This document shows positions 31,938-43,313 of a stretch of DNA of 64,000 bases, one piece after another. The DNA lies in NCBI GenBank assembly GCA_037178625.1, contig CM074131.1, positions 2,170,001 to 2,234,000 on the forward strand. Reading direction: 5' to 3'. The position numbers were made by a program, and so were the translations under genes. The notes under the pieces are model-generated. The model did no database searches and was not told the DNA's origin. It worked only from the letters and a program-made list of their open reading frames with translations. Source of the stretch: Skeletonema tropicum (Eukaryota; Bacillariophyta; Thalassiosirophyceae; Thalassiosirales; Thalassiosiraceae). Position 1 is the first letter of the stretch. Every line of letters begins with the position of its first letter.

Positions 31938-32498
31938 TAGATTTGAGATGTGCAGGTGACCTGTGGATCAGGAATGGGTGGTCAAGCAAAAGGGTTCGAT
32001 TTGTTTACAAGACATAATTACAACATTAGAAGAAGAAGAGCTTTCATGTTGCTAAATGTATCATTTGATTGATTGAACTATTTTCAGATTTATTTCTTCC
32101 AGAGAGCAATCCATAAGAGATAGAGAGAAGAGTTGTATCGACTCGTATTCAAAGTTCTTCAAAGGATCATCTTGCAAATATTCCATCTTGTGAACTCATA
32201 TCAATAGCCAGAACCTAATCTTAGCATTACAACCAATCAAACGCTTATCCGTCCCCTGCCTGTGGTCAGAGTGTTCTTTCTAACAAAACCATGTTACGCT
32301 ACCTCCTTACTGTTACCAATGTTACTGTTACCTACTCAGTCGCTCGAGTGGCAGATAAATAACGTCACCGAAACTGTCACGAACTTACTCAAAATCGAAC
32401 AACTCCGATGAAAAATGAACCGATGTTGGAAAAATCATCACTACGCTGATAGATCTTTCAATAATAGTCACCAATAAAAGTACATATAAAGCATTATC
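31938..32498. other. Intergenic, UFD2 upstream region
   Basis: 561 bp without a supported gene; presumably the 3' UTR of the coiled-coil gene and the UFD2 promoter. Contains tandem tgttac-type bits (ccatgttacgctac...ccaatgttactgttacc, about 32289-32335). No RNA gene seen. Confidence 0.35.
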
Positions 32499-35400
32499 AT
32501 GAGCGGATTTCTTCCAGAGGGCTTGGCCAATTGGGCTTTGGGAGGCGCCGGTGGCCAAGGAGACAATAATGACGAGCAACAGACCGCATCTTCCGACAAC
32601 AACGAAACGCAGGCGGCTCCGATATCGGAGCAAGATATGCGTGCGAAACGAATGGCGAGACTTGCGGCGTTGGAGAAAAAGAACAGCAGTAATGCCGAAG
32701 AAAATGATGGAAGTAATGATATGGATGTTGATAAGAGTGACGCTGCAGAGCCTATGCAAGTGGATCCTGATGATGGGAAGAAACAACCTGCCGTTAACGC
32801 CGCCAAAGTTGCTGCTGCCGCAAAGGCATCACCACCTTCTCCAGCTGCGGCCTCTAAACCCAAAAACACTGCTGTTCCCGATGTCAGCATGGCAGAAGAA
32901 CCAGTACAAAAGAAACCAAAAGCACCATCTGACCCCCTCGCTAAACTACGTCGCAAAAAGATACTCCTACTTCGACGTGTCCTCCAGGTGACTTTTGGCA
33001 ATGAACCATCGGATAGGACTGCTGCATGTGTCCATTTGCAACTGGATGATGATGAAGTATACAATACAGACAAATCGCCAAACGGGGTCAATATTGGACA
33101 TATCACTGATCTATTGGTTAGTCGATTATCTCTCCATCCTTCCTCTAGATCATTGGAGACCATGCCGCCACAAAAGCCTGGAATGATTGCATATTTGGCT
33201 GGTTGTCACAAGAGGGCTGGGGAGGAATGGAAGGATTTGAAACAGAAAAAGAAGGGTGATGGCAGTGAAGATGAGTTGTGTGGGCTGCTGGAGGAGATTC
33301 GAAAGCAGGTACGAGATACTTGCATTAGAAGTTGTTGTTGTTTTACAAGTGGCTTCATTCATAAACCTCTTACGTTCAATTTCTTTTTGCCCAATAGGTG
33401 GTCAGTTATGCTGCCTCATCTCTTCAACTTCCGGATCTCTTTGAATTAGGGAATGACTCTTGTTTTCAACTTGCCAAATGTCTTTCTACAACCACGACTG
33501 ATCCTTCCTCTTCGGTCACATTTGATGTCATGGGAAAGAACACATCGTTTTACTACTGCGTTTGTGAGGAGTTACATTCCCAAGATCCTGATGCTTTCGA
33601 GACTATGATTGCGGATATTGCCAAATGTATCACTGATGCACTCTCCCAATGCAAATCCCTTCTAGATGAAAGTCCACCAGATGCAGGATTTGGGGGAAAC
33701 GGACTCCTCCTAACCTCAGCACTTCGGGAATTGTGCACAAACAAAAAGGCTGCGTCCAGTCTTACCAACGTGCCATCATTTCTTATGCCCCCGGCAGACT
33801 CTCCCCTGGCTTCTGAATGGGTTGGTGGTCAGCCTCCGCCTCAAATCCCTCGTGGTGCAAATCCAAATCAGATTAACTTCATTCGGCGGATGCAGGAAAT
33901 GTCTAATGCGCGTATGCGTCGTTCGGGTAAAGCATTGGAAAAAGACACTGTATTGGGCAACGTGCTTCGATTAGGACTTCCATGGAAGCATGAAGCCGTA
34001 TTGTCTTCGTATGCGAATCCTGTGAGGCGATCACCGAAGGATATTGATCAAATCAGTGACGGCCATCGGAGGCAGTTGGAGCTGTATCAGAGCAAGTGTA
34101 ATGACTTGATACGACAGTTGGTTGTTGCAGGGGAGCAACCTCGTAAGAAGGTAAGTAAGCATATACTCTTGGTATTATGTTTGCAATAGTTACTTTCTTT
34201 CTAACCAGCAATTTTTGCTTTTAAATCGAGCATAGGTTATTCAATGGCTTACAGATGCACTTCTTGTCAATGCAAAGGCTGATGCAATAGAAAAGGACCC
34301 GACAAAAATCAGTAGCGAGGAGCTGCTATACAATCTATCAGCTGTACTGTTGAAACTTTGTGATCCATTTGTCAGCAAGCCAGAAAAGGCTGCATTAATA
34401 GATCCAGGTTTTGTATCATCTCCGAGGAGCCATGGTGGGGTTTATGAACTAACCGGAGACAATGCTTTGACGCGCTTGGGTGACAACGTTTCCCATTCAG
34501 AAGACGAATACAATCCAAAGAATAGCTTCATTCCTCTCTGTTTCTTCTTCTGTTCAAGGGCGTTGGCGCTAAGTATTGTTCCGGGGATGTCAAGTTATGA
34601 TAGCACGTCACGTCACGTTAGCCATATGGCTTGGCGTATCCGGTCGGCAAATGGGGATCTCTTTTCGGATAGAAGATTCAATCATACTCTGCAAATCAAA
34701 TGTGCGATGGGAATTGTTGTGAAGTCTCCAACATATACTGCAGACGTGTTCAGGTTCTATAACACGGCTGCCGGGTTCCTCCTCCGTCTAGATAGTGAAC
34801 AGCTCAAAACGATGCCGGAGCACTTGGTATCGGATGCGTGTGCTGTCCTCGACTTTGCGTCTGATCACACGACAGGACTATTATCAGGGATTGATTTTGG
34901 CAACTCTTTTAGGCTTACAGTCAAACTGCTTTCCAAAGACTGCGCAAAGCTTGTTCGCAACTATAACCTCCGTGCAAGTCTAGGGGATATACTTCACGAT
35001 GTTTTCCTTCCTGGAGACGGTTCTCATCGTAATGATATTCCTGATTCGGTGATTTGTGATCCACTCAGTGGAGGGCGACCTTATCTTGTATCTGACAAGC
35101 TTTGTCAAGATACGTTGGCTCCATCATTGCTTCTACTATACGGCGAGGTCGAGACGACTGGTTATTATGAGAAGTCTTCACACCGCGTGAAAATCGCTGC
35201 CTTACTGAAGTACCTGTGGGATAGTCCAGAACACAAATCAGCCTTCCGAAAAATTGCGGAAGATCAAGATAGCTTCATCACGTTTGCAAACGGTATCATC
35301 AATGATATGAATGACAAATTCGCTGGTGTTATGGAAAAATTACCTGCTATTCGCACTGTCCAGCTGCAGATGGCTAATCCCCAGGAATGGGCAGCTATTA

Positions 35401-36125
35401 GTGAAGAGGAAAGAGAAACGATCATGGAACGACACGAAGAAAACGAACGAAGTGTTGAGAACACTCTGAAACTTTGTGACACTGTTCTGAAGATGCTTGG
35501 ATTCCTCAATACTGACAAGGCTATCCGTGACATGTTCCTCTTGCCAGATATGTGTCCTCGTCTTGCCAACATGCTCCTTTTCGTCCTCACCAAGTTGGTG
35601 GGTTCAAGAGGCCTTGACTTGAAAGTTGATAATCCAGAGAAGTACAATTTCCGCCCAAAAGAAATGCTGCAAAACGTCTGTGTCGTTTTTTCGTCTTTCG
35701 CTGACGCGGATACATTCCAAGTGGCTTGTGCAAAGAGTGGATACTACACTGCTGATTTGTTGAGCAAATCTGTGAAGACTTGCCGTAAGCTCGGCTTGCT
35801 CGTAGGCGAAAGTATGGATCTATTCGAAAAGCTTGAAGGAAAGGTTGAAGAAGCTGCGAAGTCCTTGGGCGATGACGAAGAGATCTATGAAGACGCGCCT
35901 GATGAGTTCTTGGATCCACTCATGTCAGAATTCATGTTAGATCCCGTCATTTTGCCCACCAGTAACAACGTTGTCGACCGCTCAACTATCCAGCAACATC
36001 TCCTCAATGACCCAACTGACCCCTTCAACAGGAAGCCGCTAAGTATTGATGATGTTGTTCCTGCAGAAGAACTCAAGGAGAAGATGAAAGTTTGGCTTGA
36101 TGCAAAGAGAGCGGCGAGGGGATGA
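32499..36125 (+). CDS. UFD2: UFD2/UBE4 ubiquitin chain-elongation factor (E4, U-box)
   Basis: Extends ubiquitin chains on substrates handed over by CDC48/p97. Three exons: 32499-33308, 33398-34150 and 34236-36125, with phase-0 introns of 89 and 85 bp (GTACGA...AATAG, GTAAGT...CATAG). The joins give IRKQ-VVSYAASSLQLPDLF and RKK-VIQWLTDALLVNAKA. 1,150 aa. The N-terminal region is acidic and Ala-rich, then DPLAKLRRKKILLLRRVLQVTF. The UFD2 core has LLYNLSAVLLKLCDPF and later NMLLFVLTKLVGSRGLDLKV. The U-box ends the protein: DEFLDPLMSEFMLDPVILP, VDRSTIQQHLL, DPFNRKPL. Size and domain order fit yeast UFD2 and plant UBE4. No frame break. Confidence 0.95.
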
Positions 36126-37004
36126 AACTGGGGTACTCTCAGTCTGCTTTCGTGACCATCAAGACTCTAGTAATTTTGGAGCTTCTACTAAACATTGGTA
36201 TTTTATTTCTACTTATTACCATTTTCTCAACATATCTAGGTGTCTACTTAGTCTGATAAGCTTCCCTCTGGAGCTGATTGTTGTGTGGGAGCTGTTGCTT
36301 CAAATGGAAACTCCGTTATCAAGAAAGGATCAACTATTTGAATTCATTCAAGACGGAGGGTGGAGACATAGTCTTTCGAGTTTCTGGCTGCTTGGCATCA
36401 TTGGTGCTTGGTGATGAAGGGTGTGCCGGGTCTTACCCAAATGCACTAGCAAGTAGTCCACGTTGCTGAACATGCGTTTGTCATAACCTGGGGCATGGAT
36501 TACACATCCCGACTCAAATTAGACAGGGAGATGCCCAGGTAATGGTGGCAAGCATGATAACAACAAAGCGACAGCAACACTTGGTGGTCCTTGAAATCTT
36601 GGGCCTTCAGTGTCTTCCTGTTCTACACGAAACTAACATTTCGGAAGAAAAAAATATGTAGTTATCTTGATATATAATTCTTGATGACCTTTGGATTAAA
36701 TCCCAAAGATAAAACTTGCTCGAAACCTTCTACTTCAGCCTTGTAGCTATGAAAATGTGCATCTTCATTCTTCGTGTCTTCGTTACTTCACTTGAGTTCC
36801 AATCAGCAACTCGTATCTTCAATCTTGGTGCGCAAGTCTTCAACAGAACATATATCTTCAAAAGATTCACAAAATATAACGTGCCTTCGAGGCTGATTAA
36901 GATCAAACCTCAAAAGAACACCCTGACATACAACAATATACAATACCATATCTCCACCCAGCCTCACTCCCCTAATTCAACACCATAACTCCAAACACCC
37001 CTAC
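36126..37004. other. Intergenic between convergent genes
   Basis: 879 bp between the stops of UFD2 and the SR protein. ORFs here (for example 36097-36414, and 36716-36988 from a TTG) lack protein character and I do not call them. AT-rich toward 36650-36900. Probably 3' UTRs plus spacer. Confidence 0.35.
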
Positions 37005-38187
37005 TTATTTCCTTCCACCATCTGGTCTGAAATAGCTTTCTCTTTCTCGCTCACGACGCTTGTGGCGCTCAAAAGACGATGATCTTTCAAATTCACCTCC
37101 GCCGCCACCACCACCACCAGCACGGCCTCGCCTCTGACTTCCATCCACAACCCTCCCCCTCATTTCGACCGGTGTCTTTCGTTTCTCCTGTGCATACACC
37201 ACTTCAAGTTCACGCCCCTTCATAAGGAATTTATCCATCTCATCACGAGCCTCCCTGGCCATTTCTGGCGTTGCATATTCAATGAACGCAAACCCTTTGG
37301 GCTGTTGAGAATGGTAATCACGTGGGATATACACATCACGGACTTCTCCAATCCTACCGAAGGCAAGAGTTAAATCTTGGGTGTTGATGTCAGGAGACAC
37401 ATTTCGGACTAGGAGGCTCACACCTGGAGGGCCATCATCACGCCTCGAGGCACGTCCGCCCCTTCGATTTCCTGCATTGGGTGGTGGGAAATCTCCTGGG
37501 AAGCCGTGATGAGGTGGGAATCCACCGGGACCAGGTGGTCCGCCAAAGAATCCGGGTGGAGGGGGACCATATCTGTCATCATAATGGCCTCGTGGTCCCC
37601 CGCCACCATATGGAGGTGGTCCACCATATCTGTCTCTGTCGCGAAAATCACGCCGATGGCGTCGATCTCTGTCCCTCTGATATTTCACAAAAGATGTTGA
37701 CACGAAAGATACACATGAGATGGAGACATCAAAGAACATTTATCACATCTTTGTGTGTAGATGAAATAATCACATCATTTGCTGTAGAGATACTCACACC
37801 TCTGTTGCCACGATCATGACTTCGACTGCGGCTATACGACCTCGACCTAGGACTACGACTCCTCCTCCGGTCATAAGAACGAGATCTACTCCTCGATCTC
37901 CTCCTGCTGCTACGATCACGGCTTCTCGATCTCGATCGACTACCACCACCGCCGCCGCCACGACGATGACCGCGGCGGTCACGATCATCTCTATCACCAC
38001 TGCGACGAGATCGTGATCCTCGTGATCCAGAGCCGCGGCTTCTAGATCTGGAACGATCACGTCCATTATCGGGTTCGGATGCTCCTTGGGATGGCGGTGG
38101 CCCATTGCCGTTTGGATTGTTCATGTCACTTTCTTGTTCCCTCGGTGGGGAGCCTCCTTCAGGTGGTGGAGATGAGGAGGGCGGCAT
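37005..38187 (-). CDS. SR-type splicing factor with one RRM
   Basis: Nuclear pre-mRNA splicing regulator. Two exons, 38187-37798 and 37676-37005, with a 121-bp intron (GTGAGT...ATATCAG, phase 0). 353 aa. Order: Pro/Ser-rich start, a long RS domain (RSRSRS, SRSYDRRRSRSPRSRS), an Arg/Gly/Pro-rich hinge, and one RRM with RNP2 SLLVRNV and RNP1 KGFAFIEYA. A Gly/Arg tail ends RRERERESYF. The RS region before the RRM and the RRM sequence PDINTQDLTLAFGRIGEVRDVYIPRD (quoted only in part in the protein) resemble SCL/SRSF10-like proteins. It diverges from the desaturase gene. Confidence 0.9.
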
Positions 38188-38672
38188 GATTATTGGTTGC
38201 CCCTGGCTGTCCTTTAGGTGGGGAGCAATACAGCCTAAGCAGGAACAGTGTCTTAGCAGTGTGATGTAATTGAGTTCTTTTCCACTTCAAGATTGCAACG
38301 GCCTCTTCGTGCTTTGTTTCATGTCCGCAAGAAGTGTCAGGCTATTTTAGCCAAGGTAAGAACTTCAAGCTTGCGCCACAAAGTTTTTGATGAAATTTTG
38401 AATTTTATTTTAAAATCTCTCTGTTTTTAGAAACGCCACATCCGCCACCTCAGCATTCTCTACACTTTTTCGCCACCTGTTTGACCACATCTCTGTTGGC
38501 ATTTCGATTCCTTGCTTTGGCTTGCGCGGTGACTTGGCTGGACTGGATCGTTCTTCGGCGGTTGGCTTGCTTCATCGATCTCACAAGTTTTATCACCTTT
38601 TGTAACAAAGAGGTGTTTTTATTTGCCAATTAGGGTAACTTTTGTACAGGATAACAATAATACACTAAAACC
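38188..38672. other. Intergenic, divergent promoter region
   Basis: 485 bp between the SR protein and desaturase starts, so both promoters lie here. AT-rich around 38390-38420. No specific element called. Confidence 0.4.
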
Positions 38673-40252
38673 ATGGGAAAGGGAGGCGATGCAAGCGCAA
38701 CTGCTGGAAAAGCGGTCAAGTTGGTGGGAGACAAGTCGGAGAAGTTTACTTGGGCTGAAGTGAAGAAGCACGTGAGTTAGTTTTGAGAATCTTTTTGTTG
38801 CCGCCGCTGCGCTGTGATTACTCATACTCCTTTGACTAACAATCAATGCTTTATTTTCATCTCGTGTATGTCAATTGTGATCACCTGAAAACACTATAGA
38901 TCACACCCGATGATGCTTGGGTTGTTTACCAAAACAAAGTCTACGACGTCTCTAACTGGCACGAACACCCAGGAGGCGGAGTAATCTTCACACACGCTGG
39001 TGATGATATGACTGATATCTTTGCTGCCTTCCACGCACAGGGATCCCAAGCCATGATGAAGAAATTTTACGTCGGTGATCTCATCCCTGAATCTGTTGAG
39101 CACAAAGATCAACGGCAGTTGGATTTTGAGAAGGGCTACCGTGACCTTCGCGCCAAGTTGGTTATGATGGGTATGTTTAAATCGTCCAAGCCTTTCTATG
39201 CTTACAAATGCTCATTCAACATGAGCATGTGGCTCACTGCCGTGGCCATGGTCTACTACTCTGATAGCTTGGCCATGCACATTGGATCCGCTCTCTTGTT
39301 GGGATTGTTCTGGCAACAATGCGGATGGCTTGCTCATGACTTCCTTCATCACCAAGTCTTCAAGCATCGTAAGTATGGTGACTTGGCCGGAATCTTCTGG
39401 GGAGATCTTATGCAGGGATTCTCCATGCAATGGTGGAAGAACAAGCACAACGGACACCACGCCGTTCCCAATCTTCACAACAGTTCACTCGAGAGTCAGG
39501 ATGGTGATCCCGATATTGATACTATGCCTCTCCTGGCTTGGAGTTTGAAACAAGCTCAGAGTTTCAGGGAGGTCAATGGTGGAAAGGACTCTGCATTTGT
39601 CAGAACTGCTATCAAGTTCCAGGCATTCACCTATTTCCCTATTCTTCTCTTGGCCCGCATCTCTTGGTTGAGAGAATCATTCAAGACTGCTTACGGACTC
39701 GGCGCATCAAGTGACAACGCCAAGCTTGAGCTAGAGAAGAGAGGTCTTCATTACCCTGTCTTGGAGAAGCTCGGAATTGCTCTCCATTACACTTGGATGG
39801 CTGTTCTATCCTCAGGTTTCGGAAAGTGGTCATTTGCCTACTCTATGATGTACTTCTTCACAGCCACTTGCTCCTCTGGACTTTTCCTTGCTCTTGTCTT
39901 CGGATTAGGACACAATGGAATGTCTGTCTACGACGCCACAACTCGTCCAGACTTCTGGAAGCTTCAAGTGACCACCACAAGGAACATTACCGGTGGCCAT
40001 GGCATTCCTCAGTTCTTCGTGGATTGGTTCTGTGGAGGACTTCAGTACCAAGTTGATCACCATCTCTTCCCCATGATGCCTAGAAATAACCTCAAGAAGT
40101 GCCACAAGCTTGTAGAATCCTTCTGCAAGGAATGGGGAGTCACATACCACGAGGCTGACATGGTTGTTGGAACTTACGAAGTGTTGAATCACCTCGCCAA
40201 GGTCTCCGATGACTTCCTCGTTGATATGGTGAAGGACTTCCCTGCCATGTAA
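38673..40252 (+). CDS. Front-end fatty-acid desaturase with cytochrome b5 domain, delta-6 type
   Basis: ER enzyme that inserts a double bond near the carboxyl end of C18 fatty acids on the way to EPA/DHA. Two exons, 38673-38771 and 38900-40252, with a 128-bp phase-0 intron (GTGAGT...TATAG) that joins VKKH to ITPDDAWVV. 483 aa. The N-terminal cytochrome b5 domain has the heme motif HPGG at residues 56-59. His boxes are HDFLHH (179-184), HNGHH (216-220) and QVDHH (417-421); the Gln in the third box marks front-end desaturases. The opening MGKGGDA and most of the body agree with my memory of the Thalassiosira delta-6 enzyme. Delta-8 sphingolipid activity is the main alternative. Confidence 0.93.
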
Positions 40253-40568
40253 ATGCAAGGTCTCTACTATTAACTCCTCTTTAACAATAAACCCGTATTA
40301 TCCTTTACATAACTTCTTTTGTTCAATGCTGCTTACGAACAAGGTACATGTGAAAGATAGAAATTTTTCCCTAAACTATGTTGCAGATACCTACATACCT
40401 AGGGCTCGTACCCCTATTTTCTGTACTTTTTCCTCCGTCTTCGCGTTTACGAGCACTTTGAAGATCGGTGTCAAAAATGAGATGCATCTGATGTTATTGT
40501 AAGTTGTCAAACGAAGAACACATCAAGCATTCAGAATCAGTTCCTACGAAACGTACCAACAACACAAG
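40253..40568. other. Intergenic
   Basis: 316 bp between the desaturase stop and the next small ORF on the same strand. No element recognised. Confidence 0.3.
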
Positions 40569-40844
40569 ATGGCATCTAACAACACGGCTCGACCAAGATC
40601 CTGCTCCAAAGGGGAGGAGTTGTGGCAAATTCATTTGCAGCGATCCGCGGCAGCCAACAAGGATGGCGCTGAAGATGATGATGATGATCATGACTATCCT
40701 GAGCCACGACATCCAAAGAGATCGATCGGAGAAGAGTTGTATGAAATTCACCTCAAACGATCAAAAGGCCTCGATCCCGACTATGATATCGATGATGGGA
40801 AAGCTGGTAAAGAAGTAAAAGGTGATGGTAACAACGCCCAGTAG
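40569..40844 (+). CDS. Small protein with a duplicated GEELxxIHLxRS motif
   Basis: 91 aa, ATG 40569, TAG stop. The protein is two copies of one short module: SKGEELWQIHLQRSAAANK followed by an acidic stretch (EDDDDDHDYPEP), then SIGEELYEIHLKRSKGLD followed by another acidic stretch (YDIDD). The internal symmetry argues for a real protein, since chance ORFs do not repeat at the amino-acid level with different codons. No family recognised and no signal peptide. It converges on the cryptochrome gene (207 bp between stops). Confidence 0.55.
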   Translation: MASNNTARPRSCSKGEELWQIHLQRSAAANKDGAEDDDDDHDYPEPRHPKRSIGEELYEIHLKRSKGLDPDYDIDDGKAGKEVKGDGNNAQ

Positions 40845-41051
40845 AAAAGCATACATAGACAAAGATCACAAGCATGTGAACAATAGAAAAGAGGAGAATT
40901 CACGTACACACATTAGAAACAAAACAGTATTTAAAGTTGAGATTAGCTATGAAAATCTCTCTTTTTTATTGTGTTACTGTTATCGTGTGTACATATTTCT
41001 CTTCGGTTGAACCAAGGTTGCAGTGCAGAGTTCAGATTTGCTGAGATGGTT

Positions 41052-42776
41052 CTACTTCAACTTCGTCTGGACCGACTTCTTCGCTTTCTTCTTTGGTGGA
41101 CCACTGGCATCACCACCATTGCTTTTCTTCGCAGCTGCTTCAGCATCTTTGTGCCTGTCATAAGCAAATTTCATCTTGCTCATGTTTTCTTTGCTGACCA
41201 CCTTGTGATCAACAATCGGTCTTGGATAATCAACTCCAAGTTTGACACCAGCCTTCTTGAGAATACTGACATTGGCAGTCCATGGCTCGTAAATATATTT
41301 TGCAGGAAGCTCAGCGAGTTCTGGTAGCCATTTACGAATGTAGTTGCCATTTGGATCATTCTTCTTTTGAAACGTCACGGGGCTGTAGCATCGGAAGTAT
41401 TGGTAGAAGAATCCAGAACAGCTCAACCAGAGCCAGTTGAAGTTGTTCAGTGCATAATCCGCATCTAGGAGCTCGCCTTCGAAATGTTCTGCACCTACCT
41501 CCCAACTCTGCCAAAGATCGCCACGAGTGAGAAAGCATGCAACTGCATGTCGACCCAAGTGATGTATCCAACCTTCAGTGCGAAGCTGTGCCATGCAAGC
41601 GTCGATCCAGGGATAACCTGTCCTGCCTTTCTTCCATGCTGTGAGCAATTCAGGATCTGTTGACCACGGGATGTCTCTACAATACACATTATTTTGCATC
41701 TGGCCCCAGCTACCAGGTGATTGAGCATTGGCAGAATGTGCAATGAGATTGTTGAAGTCGCGCCAGAGAAGCTGTCCATGCAGACTGACGGGTGGTTTGG
41801 ATCGGCTCGTCTTTGATGAAGCCTTTGCAGTAGCATCTGATACTGCATGCCAAGCAGTCCGAGGAGAAATGCATCCAATTGTTAGATATGGACTCAGCAC
41901 TGTTGTCGATGGTGATAATACTTCAGTGCATGAAGTCTTGGGTTTTTCAAACGATGCACTCCAGTTAGGACGTGCTGTGACAGACTTGTGAAGTTGCGCC
42001 AGAGCCAATGACTCGCCCCCCTTGACAATTGGGCTAGTATTCTTATCTGCAGCCTTTCTATCCCAAACCGGCCCAATCTCATCCCTACTATATCCACGCG
42101 GCCATGGGATGTCACATGGATGCTCCAACGGCTTATACTTCATGTCCAAAGATTTATTTGCTGCTTGCTTCGGAAAGTTTTCTCGGCTGGGACTATCCAA
42201 TGGTAAAGGAATGTTTCCTTTATCTATTTTCGAGAGCAACTTTTGAAATGTCGACATTGTAGTCGGAACATTATTGGCAAATCCTCCAACATTGGCAACA
42301 TATCCACCTTCACGATTTCCCAATGGGCGTAAAGTCTCCGATGCAAAGTCTATGACGCTCACGCCAGCTTTCTTCGCGGCATCCCTCACATTGGCATCTC
42401 GTTCTACAGCATATGGTTCACCAGTCTCATCTGCTTCATGCGTCATGTGCGTGATTCCAAATTCAGTCCATAGTTTGGGTAATTCTTCCACCGGATCGCC
42501 CGTAACAACATAGAGACGTGATCCACGTTCCCGTAAACTATTATCTAGATCCTTGACGCATTCCAATATAAAATTTGCTCTCATTACAGAACACTTCAGG
42601 AGGCTGTAGCTGTTGGGATCGACAATATAGACAGGATATATTTCACCACTCTTCTTTCCTTTCTTTCCGTCCACCAATGATAGAGCATGAAGAAGGGCAG
42701 GGTTGTCGTGTAATCTCAATCCCTTACGGAACCAATGCATGACAGCTCCGGTCGCTGCTGGTTTTGATGCAGACAT
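41052..42776 (-). CDS. Cryptochrome/photolyase family protein, (6-4)/CPF1 type
   Basis: Flavoprotein that repairs UV (6-4) photoproducts and, in diatoms, can also act as a blue-light regulator. Seen: MHWFRKGLRLHDNPAL, GQLLWRDF, GYPWIDACMAQLRTEGWIHH, LGRHAVACFLTRGDLW, LLDADYALNNFNWLWLSCSG, then SPVTFQKKNDPNGNYIRKWLP and PAKYIYEPW. The His pair in IHHLGRHA and the N in NNFNW are where (6-4) photolyases keep catalytic and FAD-binding residues. The C-terminus is Lys-rich (PKKKAKKSVQTKLK), fitting nuclear localisation. 574 aa from the first in-frame ATG at 42776. The frame stays open upstream to about 42980 without an ATG and there encodes a signal-like ALVAILLLFPNFTSGFLG, so an upstream exon is possible. 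Confidence 0.9.
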   Translation of the reverse strand: MSASKPAATGAVMHWFRKGLRLHDNPALLHALSLVDGKKGKKSGEIYPVYIVDPNSYSLLKCSVMRANFILECVKDLDNSLRERGSRLYVVTGDPVEELPKLWTEFGITHMTHEADETGEPYAVERDANVRDAAKKAGVSVIDFASETLRPLGNREGGYVANVGGFANNVPTTMSTFQKLLSKIDKGNIPLPLDSPSRENFPKQAANKSLDMKYKPLEHPCDIPWPRGYSRDEIGPVWDRKAADKNTSPIVKGGESLALAQLHKSVTARPNWSASFEKPKTSCTEVLSPSTTVLSPYLTIGCISPRTAWHAVSDATAKASSKTSRSKPPVSLHGQLLWRDFNNLIAHSANAQSPGSWGQMQNNVYCRDIPWSTDPELLTAWKKGRTGYPWIDACMAQLRTEGWIHHLGRHAVACFLTRGDLWQSWEVGAEHFEGELLDADYALNNFNWLWLSCSGFFYQYFRCYSPVTFQKKNDPNGNYIRKWLPELAELPAKYIYEPWTANVSILKKAGVKLGVDYPRPIVDHKVVSKENMSKMKFAYDRHKDAEAAAKKSNGGDASGPPKKKAKKSVQTKLK

Positions 42777-43313
42777 TCTGACGACGGAAAATTTACTGCG
42801 GCGATAATTGCTACCTATACGAGTTGCCGACGTGTGTGGTTGCGATCCAAGAAATCCCGATGTAAAATTGGGAAAAAGAAGAAGTATTGCCACTAATGCA
42901 GTGGTCCCAATGCTGACGATGTGGATAATAATTTTTTTGTTCTTTCTTAGTGCGCCAGCACTAATAAGGAGATTGTTTCGAGACTACCTATGTAGAGCAG
43001 GGAAGTAACAAGTAACAAGCTATCTCTGTCACTTTGACATGGATAGTGCAGGAGCTTTGCTAATAATTGTTATGAGCTGTCGTTGGCATCTCACTCATTG
43101 CTATCGAAGCATCATCAAAGCATCATTCCATCCTTCAGCATCGATGCAGTGAAAATGAAAAAAGTGGTGTCAAAAAGAGCGTGAGTGAGTCAGTATTCCC
43201 GCCATATTTTAAACACTTTTTCATCTCCGAACTCCTCGAGTTCCAACTCATCTCTCCCCACCGCTGTCATTCCATCTGCTACGCTACTACGCTAACAACC
43301 TTAACTTGCTACC
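42777..43313. other. Intergenic, divergent promoter region
   Basis: 537 bp between cryptochrome (leftward) and the small plastid protein (rightward). The part 42777-42980 is open in the cryptochrome frame (see that entry). Nothing else recognised. Confidence 0.35.

Noticed and set aside
36716..36988. 90-aa ORF between UFD2 and the SR gene
   Set aside because: TTG start and low-complexity AT-rich coding; likely 3' UTR or spacer.
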